Assembly (NCBI RefSeq): GCF_006516955.1
Contig: NZ_VHLG01000002.1
Coordinates: 124,001-188,000, forward strand
Direction: 5' to 3'
From: Martelella alba
Lineage (GTDB): Bacteria; Pseudomonadota; Alphaproteobacteria; Rhizobiales; Rhizobiaceae
Length of the DNA: 64,000 bases
The notes below the pieces were generated by a model. It did not search any database. It was not told the DNA's origin and saw only the letters and a list, made by a program, of their open reading frames with translations. Both the position numbers and the translations under genes were made by a program. Positions 16,837 to 25,471 of the stretch are shown piece by piece (position 1 is the first letter of the stretch; the number at the start of each line of letters is the position of its first letter).

Positions 16837-18290
16837 GAAAGCCTTTTCAGACAATCGAGCAGCATGTCGGCACGGTTGAGATTGATCATCTCCGGGGCGA
16901 GCTTGGCGATCCGCTCGAAAACAACCGGATCATCGCCGAAATAATGCAGCATCGGCGTGATACCGCGCGCCCGGCACAGAGGGGCCTCGTCCTCCCAGTC
17001 TTCCAGCTGGATCTCTGCGATCACCGGCTGCAGCCGGTCAATCATCGCATCGATCGAACCATGATGGGCAATATTGGATTTCAGCCGCACACCCGGCGAG
17101 ACCGCACGCATGCCGTCCATCAGCGCCATATCGGCAGACCAGAAGAAACACTGATCGAGAAAGTCCATCTGCCTGACAAGCGCGACAAGCTTTTCCGGCC
17201 GGACCGCCTTGTTCTCGATATACATCTGCCGCCCCCGCGCCTTGCAGAGCGAAATTGCCGCCTGCAGGGTTAGAATACTCTCACCGGCATAGAAGGGCGA
17301 GAACCAGCGCCCCGCGTCAACCCCTTCGAGTGCTGAAAGCGCGGTTTCAACCACAAAACCAGTCGCATCCGTGGTCCGGTCCAGCGTTTTGTCATGCATG
17401 ACGACAATGGCGCCATCGGCGGTCTCGCGGACATCAAGCTCCAGTATGTCAGCGCCTAGATCATAGGCGAGAACAGCGGCGGCCTTCGTATTCTCCGGCG
17501 CCAGATGATTGACCCCGCGATGGCAGACAACCACCGTCCTTCGCGATGGCAGGGCCGAGAAGCCGCCAATCAGTTCGGGCTGGTTGGAGCAGATGCCAAG
17601 CACCGGCAGGGTAACGAGATCTTCAAGCACCGCCGGCCTTTCCTCATGCCAGAGCACGATGCCGATCCCTTCGCCAGCGGCTCTTGCGATCAGTTCCGGT
17701 GTCACCAGATCCTGCGGACGGTCGCCAGCCTTTTCCCAGCACAGATGAATGATCCCGGCGCCGGTATCGCGTTGGGCCTCAAAAGGGTCTTCGCCCTTGC
17801 GCACCAGCACCGAGATCTGATAGCGGCTTCCGACCGCCGCCATGGCACGAACCTCATCGTGATTGAAACTGCCGAAGACAGCAGCTTCAAAACCCCATTC
17901 CTCAAGCGCTGCGATCGCCACAACGCCCGAACCCGGCCCCTTGATCTCGACATAGAGCGCCTGATCGCGCGCCCGCGCCAGATCAACCACTTCCCGCAAT
18001 GTCGGAACGCCCGGCACATCGTGCCGCAAGGTCCGAAAATCCGTCTCCGCAATCACATGGGCGATCCCGAACACGGCTTCGGCAGACGCATCATGGGAGA
18101 TGACCGGCACGCCATCGGCGGTCAGGTGCACATCGATTTCCCACATATCCGCACCAAGATCCGCCGCCGTCGCATAGGCTTCAAGCGTATTCTCTGTTGC
18201 ATGGGCCGAAGCGCCGCGATGGGCGATGACGGAAGGGCGGCCGGCAAATCGCCGGGCCGGCCAGACATGGCAAGGGGTGACAGCGGTCAT
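16833..18290 (-). CDS. Glycerophosphodiester phosphodiesterase with two GDPD domains
   Basis: Hydrolyses glycerophosphodiesters to an alcohol and a phosphomonoester. The 485-residue protein is about twice the usual size because it holds two GDPD domains. Domain 1 (about 18-245) has IAHRGASAHATENTLEAY, EIDVHLTADG and ISHDAS. Domain 2 (about 252-485) has VCHRGVNHLAPENT, ELDVRETADG and VMHDKTLDRTTDATG. Both keep the catalytic His, the acidic metal ligands and the HD pair, so both could be active. There is no signal peptide, so it acts in the cytosol after uptake. The start follows the ATPase gene directly; the stop overlaps the LacI gene start. Confidence 0.9.
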   Translation of the reverse strand: MTAVTPCHVWPARRFAGRPSVIAHRGASAHATENTLEAYATAADLGADMWEIDVHLTADGVPVISHDASAEAVFGIAHVIAETDFRTLRHDVPGVPTLREVVDLARARDQALYVEIKGPGSGVVAIAALEEWGFEAAVFGSFNHDEVRAMAAVGSRYQISVLVRKGEDPFEAQRDTGAGIIHLCWEKAGDRPQDLVTPELIARAAGEGIGIVLWHEERPAVLEDLVTLPVLGICSNQPELIGGFSALPSRRTVVVCHRGVNHLAPENTKAAAVLAYDLGADILELDVRETADGAIVVMHDKTLDRTTDATGFVVETALSALEGVDAGRWFSPFYAGESILTLQAAISLCKARGRQMYIENKAVRPEKLVALVRQMDFLDQCFFWSADMALMDGMRAVSPGVRLKSNIAHHGSIDAMIDRLQPVIAEIQLEDWEDEAPLCRARGITPMLHYFGDDPVVFERIAKLAPEMINLNRADMLLDCLKRLS

Positions 18291-19349
18291 CTAGAGGCGC
18301 GCTCCCTGATCATCGAAGACCAGAACATGATCGGTATTCACCTTCCAGCTGACCTGATCCCCCATCGCAATATCGGTGCGTACCGGCTGGATCGAGCGCA
18401 GCATCACGCCCGGTGCCACTTCGACATCAAACAGCATTTCGCGGCCCTGCGGTTCGATAAAGCGAACCGCACCGTCAAGTGGGGCATGCCCGTCATTGCC
18501 GAAAAATTCCGGCCTGATGCCAAGTGCCAGGCGCTTGCCGGCCTCAATCCCGCGCAATCTTTCAGGCAGCGGCAGGTTCACACCGGCATCCATTTCGAAA
18601 CCGCCATTTTCCGCCGCACGGCCATCGAGAAAGACAATCGGCGGATTGCCGAGAAAGCCGGCAACAAAGCGGCTTTCGGGCTCGCGATACATTTCGGTCG
18701 GCTTGGCGATCTGCAGGATTTCGCCCTTGTTCATGATCGCCACCCGGTCGCACATGCTCATGGCTTCAACCTGATCATGGGTGACGAGAATGGCTGTAAT
18801 GCCGGTTTCAAGCTGAATCCGGCGGATTTCCGAGCGCATTTCAAGGCGGAGCTTGGCGTCAAGATTGGCCAGCGGTTCGTCAAGCAGCAACACGTCGGGA
18901 CGGCGGACGATGGCACGGGCCAGCGCTACGCGCTGCTGCTGACCGCCAGACAATTGCGCCGGGCGGCGCTGGAGCAGTTCCTCGATATGGATCAGCTCGG
19001 CAATCGCGCGCACGGCGCGGTCGATCTCGCCCCTGTCCTTCTTCTGCACCTCAAGCGGAAAGGCGATGTTTTCAAACACAGTCATATGCGGATAAAGCGC
19101 ATAATTCTGAAACACGACCCCGACATTGCGTTTTTGCGAGGGAAGGTTCGAGACATCCTTTTCGCCAAACAGAATGCGGCCGCCATTGACCCGGTGAATA
19201 CCGCAGATGGCAAAAAGCGTTGTCGATTTGCCGCAGCCGGATGGCCCGAGAAGCGCCAGCATCTCGCCGTCCTCCACGGTCAGATTCATGTTCTCGATGA
19301 CTTTGACGTCGTCGAAGGTCTTGGTAAAATTATCGAGTACGAGACGCAT
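18291..19349 (-). CDS. Carbohydrate/phosphodiester ABC transporter ATP-binding protein (UgpC/MsmK type)
   Basis: ATPase of the importer, 352 residues, with Walker A LLGPSGCGKSTTLFAI, signature [16 protein letters not shown], Walker B LLLDEPLANLD, H-loop VTHDQVEAMSM and a C-terminal TOBE/OB regulatory region (about 240-352). It matches the CUT1 sugar and glycerol-3-phosphate group. Its ATG overlaps the preceding permease stop by one base, and the glycerophosphodiesterase gene follows without a gap. The co-encoded enzymes suggest a phosphodiester substrate rather than a free sugar. Confidence 0.93.
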   Translation of the reverse strand: MRLVLDNFTKTFDDVKVIENMNLTVEDGEMLALLGPSGCGKSTTLFAICGIHRVNGGRILFGEKDVSNLPSQKRNVGVVFQNYALYPHMTVFENIAFPLEVQKKDRGEIDRAVRAIAELIHIEELLQRRPAQLSGGQQQRVALARAIVRRPDVLLLDEPLANLDAKLRLEMRSEIRRIQLETGITAILVTHDQVEAMSMCDRVAIMNKGEILQIAKPTEMYREPESRFVAGFLGNPPIVFLDGRAAENGGFEMDAGVNLPLPERLRGIEAGKRLALGIRPEFFGNDGHAPLDGAVRFIEPQGREMLFDVEVAPGVMLRSIQPVRTDIAMGDQVSWKVNTDHVLVFDDQGARL

Positions 19350-20173
19350 CAGCCCTTCGTGCCTCCATTGAAGATATTCATGAGCCGGTTCTGGAACAGA
19401 ACGAAAAGGACGAGCACCGGCAGGGTGTAGAAAAGGCCGACCGACTGAAACAGCGAGAAGTCGAAGCCGATGGATTCGGACGAGGAGAGCTTGGAGAGCA
19501 GTACCGAGAGCACCTCGAAATCTGAGCCCGGCGCCAGCACCCGCGGCAGCAGAAACTCACCCCAGCCATCGAGAAAGGCGAAGACACCGAGGGCGACAAA
19601 GCCGGGCTTGACCTGCGGCAGCACCAGCCGCCGCCAAACGGTGAAGCGGCTGGCTCCATCCTGAACGCCAGCCATTTCGATTTCCCACGGCACGGCATCG
19701 TAAAAGCCCTTCATGATCCAGACGCCGAAGGGCAGCATCAGCGCACCCTTGACCAGGATGACGCCGGTCATGGTGTTGTAGAGACCGGTGAAATTCAGCA
19801 CCAGAAAGATGCCGATCAAAAGCGTGACCGCCGGAAAGGCATGCAGCACCAAAAGACCACCGAGAAAGAAGGAGCGGAACGGCAGGTTGAGCCGCGACAG
19901 CGCATAGCCGCCGGTCGATGAGATCGTCAGCACGATCAGCACCATGGAAGCGCCGAAAATGAAGGAATTACGGGTCGCCACCCAGATATTGCCGGCAATC
20001 GACGGATCGATCAGAAAGCGCCAGTGCGATAAGGTGAATTCATTGGGAAAAAGCGCACCGGCCGGCGTGTTCGAAAAGGTATCGATCACCAGATAGGCGT
20101 ACATGATGATGATTGGCGAGGAGAGCAGCGCAAGGATCAGGATAACCGGCAGCATGGAAAAATTACGTGTCAT
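19349..20173 (-). CDS. Carbohydrate ABC transporter permease (MalG/UgpE type)
   Basis: Inner-membrane subunit with about six hydrophobic segments, 274 residues. The EAA loop EMAGVQDGASRFTVWRRLVL lies near residue 170. It pairs with the larger permease encoded 11 bases upstream. The C-terminus ends in the polar NRLMNIFNGGTKG, typical of MalG-type subunits. Confidence 0.92.
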   Translation of the reverse strand: MTRNFSMLPVILILALLSSPIIIMYAYLVIDTFSNTPAGALFPNEFTLSHWRFLIDPSIAGNIWVATRNSFIFGASMVLIVLTISSTGGYALSRLNLPFRSFFLGGLLVLHAFPAVTLLIGIFLVLNFTGLYNTMTGVILVKGALMLPFGVWIMKGFYDAVPWEIEMAGVQDGASRFTVWRRLVLPQVKPGFVALGVFAFLDGWGEFLLPRVLAPGSDFEVLSVLLSKLSSSESIGFDFSLFQSVGLFYTLPVLVLFVLFQNRLMNIFNGGTKG

Positions 20174-20184
20174 GGCAGCCTCCC

Positions 20185-21498
20185 TCAGAACTCGATCTTT
20201 GGTCTTGCGACCAGTTCGTTGAACTTGAACAGTCTGAGATAGATGACTGACAGACCAAGGCCGATCACCACCATGACCAGCGCCATGGCTGCACCGAGAC
20301 CATATTGCAGATTGCCCGAATAGTTGAACAAGGCGGTCTGGAAGGTCTCCAGCGCCCAGACCATGGTCGATTTGCCCGGCCCGCCATTGGTCGTCAGCCA
20401 GATGAGATCATAAGATGAGAGCAGCGACAGGGTCTGATAGGAGGTGACGAACAGGATCGGCCACTTGAGCTGCGGCAGGATGATGCGGCGGATCTGCTGC
20501 ATGCGGCTGGCGCCATCCACTTCCGAGGCCCATAGCTGCTGGACGGGAATGGCACGCAAGGCACCAGAGAAAAGGATCAGCCCGAAAGAGGCGCCAATAA
20601 AGCCGTTTGAGCAGATCAGGATCACCCAGGCTGTGCCGATCGAGCCGGTCATGTAGTTGAAGCTTGGCAGGCCGATGATGGTGGCCAGCGTCGGCAGAAA
20701 GCCGCTATCCCAGGTAAACCACTTCCACAGCACCGCATAAAGCACCACCGGCGTGATACGCGGCAAAAGCCAGAGCGCACTGAAAATGCCGGTCACCCTT
20801 TTCGGCAGGTAGAACATCAAAAGCGCGAGAACCAGACCAAGCGTGACATTGAAGAAGGCGAGCGTCAGCCCGACATAGAGCACGGTGTTGAGTACCAGAC
20901 GCCAGGTTTCCGGCTGGGTGGCAAGCTTGCGAAAGTTATCCGTCGTCATCACCGAACCGGTATAGGCACGCTTAACGATCAGATCGCGGGTCTGCGGCTC
21001 GACATCGGGCGCGACCGCTGCAAGCGTGCCCGACAGATCGGCGGCAGAGGCATAGCGAACATTGACCGCCGTCCTGGTGAAGGCCTTTTGCGCCTCCTTC
21101 AGCGCGCGCGGAGACCGCGGTGCGGATTTCAGCTGGCGCAGGGCATTTTGAAAATCACGCGTGCTGGTAAAGTTCCTGCCGGCAAGGCTGGCACCGATTT
21201 CATCGGCAAAGGCCGCATCGATGCCGGCCGCCTTGGCAGCGGCAACACTGCCGGCATCCACCACTATGCTTTCGGATGCCACGGCCTGAAGCGCCGCAGG
21301 ATCAACGCCCTCGCCCTTAAGATCCCGGATCAGGTTTGGCGTCAGCACATAGTCGCCACGGCCGATCCCGGTCGAGGTCGACATATTGGTGAAGGAGAAA
21401 AAGCCGGTGAAAATCACCGGAAGAATGAAAAAAGCCGCCAGAAGGATGAGTGTAGGCGCCAGAAACGCCAGTCCCATCAGGCTTGTTCGGTATCGCAT
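20185..21498 (-). CDS. Sugar ABC transporter permease with large periplasmic loop (MalF/UgpA type)
   Basis: First membrane subunit, 437 residues, longer than the usual 290-320 because about 150 residues (roughly 40-200) lie between the first and second membrane segments, presumably as a periplasmic domain, as in MalF. That domain is Ala- and Asp-rich (AALQAVASESIVVDAGS). The EAA loop EVDGASRMQQIRRIILPQLK lies near residue 340. It follows the binding-protein gene after 66 bases and precedes the MalG-type permease by 11. Confidence 0.9.
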   Translation of the reverse strand: MRYRTSLMGLAFLAPTLILLAAFFILPVIFTGFFSFTNMSTSTGIGRGDYVLTPNLIRDLKGEGVDPAALQAVASESIVVDAGSVAAAKAAGIDAAFADEIGASLAGRNFTSTRDFQNALRQLKSAPRSPRALKEAQKAFTRTAVNVRYASAADLSGTLAAVAPDVEPQTRDLIVKRAYTGSVMTTDNFRKLATQPETWRLVLNTVLYVGLTLAFFNVTLGLVLALLMFYLPKRVTGIFSALWLLPRITPVVLYAVLWKWFTWDSGFLPTLATIIGLPSFNYMTGSIGTAWVILICSNGFIGASFGLILFSGALRAIPVQQLWASEVDGASRMQQIRRIILPQLKWPILFVTSYQTLSLLSSYDLIWLTTNGGPGKSTMVWALETFQTALFNYSGNLQYGLGAAMALVMVVIGLGLSVIYLRLFKFNELVARPKIEF

Positions 21499-21564
21499 CG
21501 CGCCCTGCCAGAATTCAAGAAGGAACGGACCGGCGTCGACGCGCCGGCCCGAAAATATCAGCGA

Positions 21565-22917
21565 TCAGCGGATGGTGATGCCATCGCCGAAATCGGCCTG
21601 AACCTTGGTCTTCAGCTCATCGACAGCCTGTTCCGGCGTCAAAGAACCGGTCCACACGGACTGTAGATCAGCGAAATAGTCGTTCTGGTAGAGACCGACA
21701 TTGACGTTGTTCGGCACCGAATTCACATCCGGCAGGAAGGCGGACGCCTCAGCGAGCCAGCGGTCATTGGCGTAAAACGGAACCTTGACCTCATCCTCAC
21801 CAATAGCCAGATGGCCGGACTTGACGGCGTGGAGGGCGTTGAGTTCCGGGTTCGAGGCGATTTCAATCAGCTGGGCCGAAATCTCGGCATCATCCTCGCT
21901 GCCGAGCGACGACAGCATGTAAACCAGCGGATGGGTGATCGAATTGGCGCGGCCGTCCTTGTCACCGGCCGGGATCAGGGTTGCCTGAACCTTGTCGAAG
22001 AAATCGGTCATGCCATTGGTCTGGGTCCACTGTGCATAGTGCCAGGAACCGCCCATCCAGGCACCATATTTGCCGGCGGCAACAGAAGCATGCCAGGTAT
22101 CCCAGGGCAGGCCAAGATAGGTCGACGGCATGACGCCATCCTTCACCGCATCAGTGATGAACTGGAAGGTCTTGGTCATGGCGGCGGTATCAAGCACCAG
22201 CTTGCCGGTTGCCTCATCGGCGATCTCGCCGCCGAAGGACTGGTAGAACTGCCATTGATCGAGACCGTTGGAGGGACGCGGCGCAAAGCCATTGCCAGCA
22301 TCGACAACACCTGCATCCTGCATCTTCTTCACGGCATCGACGAGATCATACATGGTGACCTCACCCGACTTGACCTTTTCCGGCAAGGCGGCGATGTCAT
22401 CATCGCTCCAGCCGATCGCCTTCAGCCCCGCAATATTCCAGAACATGACGCGGGCTTCTGCATCCTGCGGCACGGCCCAGACCTGGCCGTTGACGGTCGC
22501 GACATCCCAGAGGTTGGCGTAGATCTGGCTGAGCGGCCAGCTGTCGAGATAAACATAGTCCTCGATCGGGCGCAGCAGGCCAGCCTGTGCCCAGGGGGCA
22601 ATGTCATCATGACCGGCGACGATGATGTTGGGGCCATTGCCTGCTTCACCGGCCAGCGTCACAGCCTGGCGGAAATCGTCCCAGCCCGACCAGACCTGCT
22701 TTTCGACGGTGATTGTCATGTCGTCGCCACGGATCGCGGCTTCCTGCTCGAGGATTTTCGCCGCCGCCTCAATGTTGTCGACGCGGTAGTTGGCGCTGTC
22801 GCCGGTGCCACCGGCCCATACGGTGATGGTGTGATCTTCGGCTGCAGCGGAAAGCGCGGTGCCGGCGAGAAGTGTTGCGGCAATGGCAAATCGCTTGGTG
22901 AAATTCGTGATGGTCAT
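21565..22917 (-). CDS. ABC transporter extracellular solute-binding protein (family 1)
   Basis: Periplasmic receptor of the importer, 450 residues. The signal peptide MTITNFTKRFAIAATLLAG ends at about AAAED. Family-1 features include ITVWAGG at the mature start, NIIVAGHDDIAPWAQAGLL, WAVPQDAEARVMFWN and GKYGAWMGGSWHYAQW. The ATG at 22917 is preferred to the ATG at 22932 and the upstream TTG at 22983 because it gives a clean signal peptide. The TTG would also put coding sequence across both operators. First gene of the operon; two LacI-type palindromes stand 29-66 bases upstream. Substrate is not readable from sequence; the co-encoded phosphodiesterase suggests a glycerophosphodiester. Confidence 0.92.
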   Translation of the reverse strand: MTITNFTKRFAIAATLLAGTALSAAAEDHTITVWAGGTGDSANYRVDNIEAAAKILEQEAAIRGDDMTITVEKQVWSGWDDFRQAVTLAGEAGNGPNIIVAGHDDIAPWAQAGLLRPIEDYVYLDSWPLSQIYANLWDVATVNGQVWAVPQDAEARVMFWNIAGLKAIGWSDDDIAALPEKVKSGEVTMYDLVDAVKKMQDAGVVDAGNGFAPRPSNGLDQWQFYQSFGGEIADEATGKLVLDTAAMTKTFQFITDAVKDGVMPSTYLGLPWDTWHASVAAGKYGAWMGGSWHYAQWTQTNGMTDFFDKVQATLIPAGDKDGRANSITHPLVYMLSSLGSEDDAEISAQLIEIASNPELNALHAVKSGHLAIGEDEVKVPFYANDRWLAEASAFLPDVNSVPNNVNVGLYQNDYFADLQSVWTGSLTPEQAVDELKTKVQADFGDGITIR

Positions 22918-22945
22918 AACGGTCCTGCCCATTTGGTGTCCGGTT

Positions 22946-22961
22946 TTGCACGCGCGTGCAA
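22946..22961. promoter_or_regulatory. LacI-family operator 1
   Basis: TTGCACGCGCGTGCAA is a perfect 16-bp palindrome with the central CG common to LacI-family sites. It lies 29 bases before the binding-protein start codon. The likely binder is the LacI-family regulator at 15814-16836, encoded in the same operon. Confidence 0.75.
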
Positions 22962-22967
22962 CGACTA

Positions 22968-22983
22968 TTGCACGCGTTTGCAA
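22968..22983. promoter_or_regulatory. LacI-family operator 2
   Basis: TTGCACGCGTTTGCAA repeats operator 1 with two changed positions. The two centres are 22 bases apart, about two helical turns, so repressor dimers would bind the same face of the DNA. Confidence 0.7.
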
Positions 22984-23072
22984 TGCTCTTATGAACCCGG
23001 CACGCGACAGAAAGATTTCAGCTTTTTGAAACTTTTCCGACAGGCGGGAGACTATTCCGCCTCACCCGCAAA

Positions 23073-23134
23073 TGTTGCAGTGAAATGGCAAAACGGGCAG
23101 CGCAGCGCACCGCCCGTCAGATTGTTGACAAGCC
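23073..23134 (+). repeat. Left arm of an intergenic inverted repeat
   Basis: This stretch, from TGTTGCAGTG to GACAAGCC, is an inverted, slightly diverged copy of 23311-23369. Shared blocks are TGCAGTG, AACGGGC, GCCCGTCAG and TGACAA-GCC. The arm itself contains a partial hairpin. It is non-coding. Confidence 0.65.
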
Positions 23135-23149
23135 TCGCCCCCTTTTACT

Positions 23150-23272
23150 GATGTCATGCCTGTGCTTGGTCCACAGGCATCCAGCCGGTGCGCGTCCGCG
23201 CGGCGAAAGGTTCTTATAATCCAATGCCCTGAAGAGCCTGGATCCCCGTGACGAGCACGGGGATGACGACGG
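23150..23272. repeat. RIME-like intergenic palindromic element
   Basis: Two hairpins about 75 bases apart: ATGCCTGTG (23156-23164) with CACAGGCAT (23172-23180), and ATCCCCGTG (23242-23250) with CACGGGGAT (23256-23264). The surrounding words (GTCAT...ATCCAGCC and CCTGGATCCCCG...GGGGATGACGACGG) are like the Rhizobium-specific intergenic mosaic elements I know from related genomes. The family name is from memory; the hairpins are seen directly. Confidence 0.55.
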
Positions 23273-23310
23273 AGGGTGAGGCTATTCCACCCCAAACAGG
23301 CAATCTGAAT

Positions 23311-23369
23311 GGCTTTGTCAGCAGCCTGACGGGCGGCGCAGCACGCCGCCCGTTTCCACACTGCAGCAA
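23311..23369 (-). repeat. Right arm of the inverted repeat; likely uxuA terminator
   Basis: An inverted copy of 23073-23134. It holds a perfect 10-bp stem, ACGGGCGGCG (23329-23338) with CGCCGCCCGT (23344-23353), about 30 bases after the uxuA stop on the minus strand. It probably ends the uxuA transcript. No T-run follows on the minus strand. Confidence 0.6.
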
Positions 23370-23382
23370 AGGAAAACCCGGC

Positions 23383-24579
23383 TCAGCGACTGAGTGCCAC
23401 AACAATGCCGCGCAGTTCGGCCAACCCCTTGAGCCGGCCGATGGCGGGATAGCCGGGCTGGGCCTGGCGCGCCTGATCATCGAGAATATCAAGACCATGA
23501 TCGGGGCGGAAGGGAATATTCCAGTCGGAGCGCCCGGCTGCCTTGCGCTTCTTTTCCTCGGCAAGGGCGGCCGCCACCAGCGCCACCATGTCGGTATCGC
23601 CGCCAAGATGTTCCGATTCATAGAAGGAACCACGAATATTGCCGGTCTCGCGCTTCACATTGCGCAGATGCAGGAAATGGACCCGGTCGCCAAGCCGCTC
23701 CATCATGCCGGGCAGATCATTATCGGGCCTGGCGCCAAGCGAACCGGAGCAGAGCGTGATGCCATTGGCCGGAATATCGACAGCCTCCATCAAAGCCTTG
23801 TAGTCGGCTTCCGTGGACATCACCCGCGGCAGGCCCAACAGGCCGAACGGCGGATCATCGGGATGGCAGCAAAGCCGGATGCCAAGCTCCTCGGCCACCG
23901 GCACGATTTCCTCAAGGAAGGCGATGAAATTTGCCCGAAGACCATCCGGCGACATCTTCGCATATTCACCGAGGTGCAGACGCACATCATCCAGCGAAAA
24001 GCTTTCAGCCGAGCCCGGCAGGCCGAAAACGACATTTTTTGCCAACTCGGCCTTCCGCGCATCACTCATGGCGGCGAACCGTTCGGCGGCAAGTGCCTGA
24101 ATATCGTCGGGAAAATCCTCCGCTGCACCAGCGCGTTTGAGAATATGGATATCGAAAGCAGCAAAATCGGCATAGTCGAAGCGCATACAGGTGGCGCCCG
24201 AAGACAGGCGATAGGCTAGATCCGTCCGGGTCCAGTCGAGAACCGGCATGAAATTATAGCAGATGACTTCAATACCGGCGCTTGCGAGATTGGCCATCGA
24301 GATCTTGTAATTTTCGATATGCGCACGCCAGTCGCCCTTCTGCTTCTTGATGTCTTCCGAAACCGGCAGGCTTTCGACAACCTCCCATTTCAGACCAGAA
24401 GCAGCACCATCGCGCATTTTCCCCAGCTCATCCTGACGTTTGGCGATTTCCGCCGGCGTCCAGACCGCGCCTGTCGGCACATGATGCAGCGCTGTCACCA
24501 CACCTTCGACACCCGCCTGCAACATGTCATCGACCGAAACCCGGTCAACCGGGCCAAACCAACGCCAGGTCTGCCTCAT
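23383..24579 (-). CDS. uxuA: Mannonate dehydratase
   Basis: Converts D-mannonate to 2-keto-3-deoxygluconate in glucuronate breakdown, in the cytosol. It has 398 residues, close to the 394 of E. coli UxuA. Family motifs are MRQTWRWFGPVD at the start, GVEGVVTALHHVPTGAVW, YNFMPVLDWTRTDL, RLCCHPDDPPFGLLGLPR, NGITLCSGSLGARPDND, FLHLRNVKR and FRPDHG; these hold the metal-binding His and Cys residues. The ATG at 24579 has GGGAGAG just upstream and is chosen over a longer reading frame starting at 24681. It diverges from a GntR-family regulator that probably controls it. Confidence 0.95.
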   Translation of the reverse strand: MRQTWRWFGPVDRVSVDDMLQAGVEGVVTALHHVPTGAVWTPAEIAKRQDELGKMRDGAASGLKWEVVESLPVSEDIKKQKGDWRAHIENYKISMANLASAGIEVICYNFMPVLDWTRTDLAYRLSSGATCMRFDYADFAAFDIHILKRAGAAEDFPDDIQALAAERFAAMSDARKAELAKNVVFGLPGSAESFSLDDVRLHLGEYAKMSPDGLRANFIAFLEEIVPVAEELGIRLCCHPDDPPFGLLGLPRVMSTEADYKALMEAVDIPANGITLCSGSLGARPDNDLPGMMERLGDRVHFLHLRNVKRETGNIRGSFYESEHLGGDTDMVALVAAALAEEKKRKAAGRSDWNIPFRPDHGLDILDDQARQAQPGYPAIGRLKGLAELRGIVVALSR

Positions 24580-24733
24580 TCTACTCTCCCTGCTTCGTTT
24601 TTCATTATGCCTGACAGCCCGCCCGCAGCACATGCGACAGAGCGGCCACCGCCACGTCTGTTTCCTACCACTCTCAGCCACTGTTGACTAGTATGGAAGT
24701 ATGGTGCAACATGATTATCGGGAGGAAGATGCA

Positions 24734-25435
24734 ATGACAGAGACTATTTTGCCCTTTCCGGCATCGATTGAGCCCAGCGGCCCCGTTGCTGCTCAGCTGC
24801 ATGTCATTTTGCGCGACCTCATTCTCAGAAATGAGCTGCCGCCGGGCACGCGGCTCTCCGAATCGGAGATTGCGGCCCGCTTTTCCGTCAGCCGCCAGCC
24901 GGTGCGTGAGGCATTCATCAAGCTTTCGGAGGAAGGCCTGCTGGAGATCCGCCCGCAGCGCGGTTCCTTCGTCCGCCGCATCTCGCAGGCAGCTGTGATG
25001 GATGCCCGCTTCGTGCGTGAGGCAATCGAGGCCGATATCGTCCGGCTTCTCGCCCGCAAGCATGACCCTGCCGTGATTGCCGAACTGCGCGCCCAACTGG
25101 TGCGGCAGAAGGAAGCTGCGCGCGATGATGCCAACGCTTTCATCAAGCTGGATGAGCTGTTTCACCGCACATTGGCAGAAGCCGCAGGCAAGAAGCGCGC
25201 CTGGGAGCTGCTTGAGGGGCTGAAGGTGCAGATGGACCGGGTGCGCTACCTGTCGCTCTTGCGCTTTCCCATGCTCAAGCTCACCGCCCAGCATGAAGCT
25301 GTGGTCGATGCCATCGAGGCGTCTGACCAGACATCTGCGGAAACCGCGATCCGCGGCCATTTGCGGGAGATCCTCAGCGATCTGCCGGCCATTTTCGGCG
25401 ACAAGCCGGAATTTTTCGAGGACCAGAGGGACTGA
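24734..25435 (+). CDS. GntR-family (FCD/FadR) transcriptional regulator
   Basis: 233-residue regulator with an N-terminal winged helix (LILRNELPPGTRLSESEIAA, VSRQPVREAFIKLSEEGLL) and a C-terminal all-helical FCD ligand domain. The FCD metal ligands are probably among DARFVREAIEADI, DELFHRTLAE and HEAVVDAIE. The ATG at 24734 follows GGGAGGAAG and is preferred to one at 24701. It stands between uxuA (divergent) and a TRAP transporter (same strand), so it most likely senses a hexuronate or aldonate and controls both. The loose arms TGTTG/CAACA around 24683-24712 could be an operator, but this is weak. Confidence 0.92.
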   Translation: MTETILPFPASIEPSGPVAAQLHVILRDLILRNELPPGTRLSESEIAARFSVSRQPVREAFIKLSEEGLLEIRPQRGSFVRRISQAAVMDARFVREAIEADIVRLLARKHDPAVIAELRAQLVRQKEAARDDANAFIKLDELFHRTLAEAAGKKRAWELLEGLKVQMDRVRYLSLLRFPMLKLTAQHEAVVDAIEASDQTSAETAIRGHLREILSDLPAIFGDKPEFFEDQRD

Positions 25436-25471
25436 TCCTCTTCATGCGTTATCATCAAAGGGAGGACTTGG

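Noticed and set aside
17505-19430. 641-codon plus-strand frame
   Set aside because: It lies antisense to the GDPD and ATPase genes, has no family resemblance, and is of the kind produced by G+C-rich coding DNA on the opposite strand.
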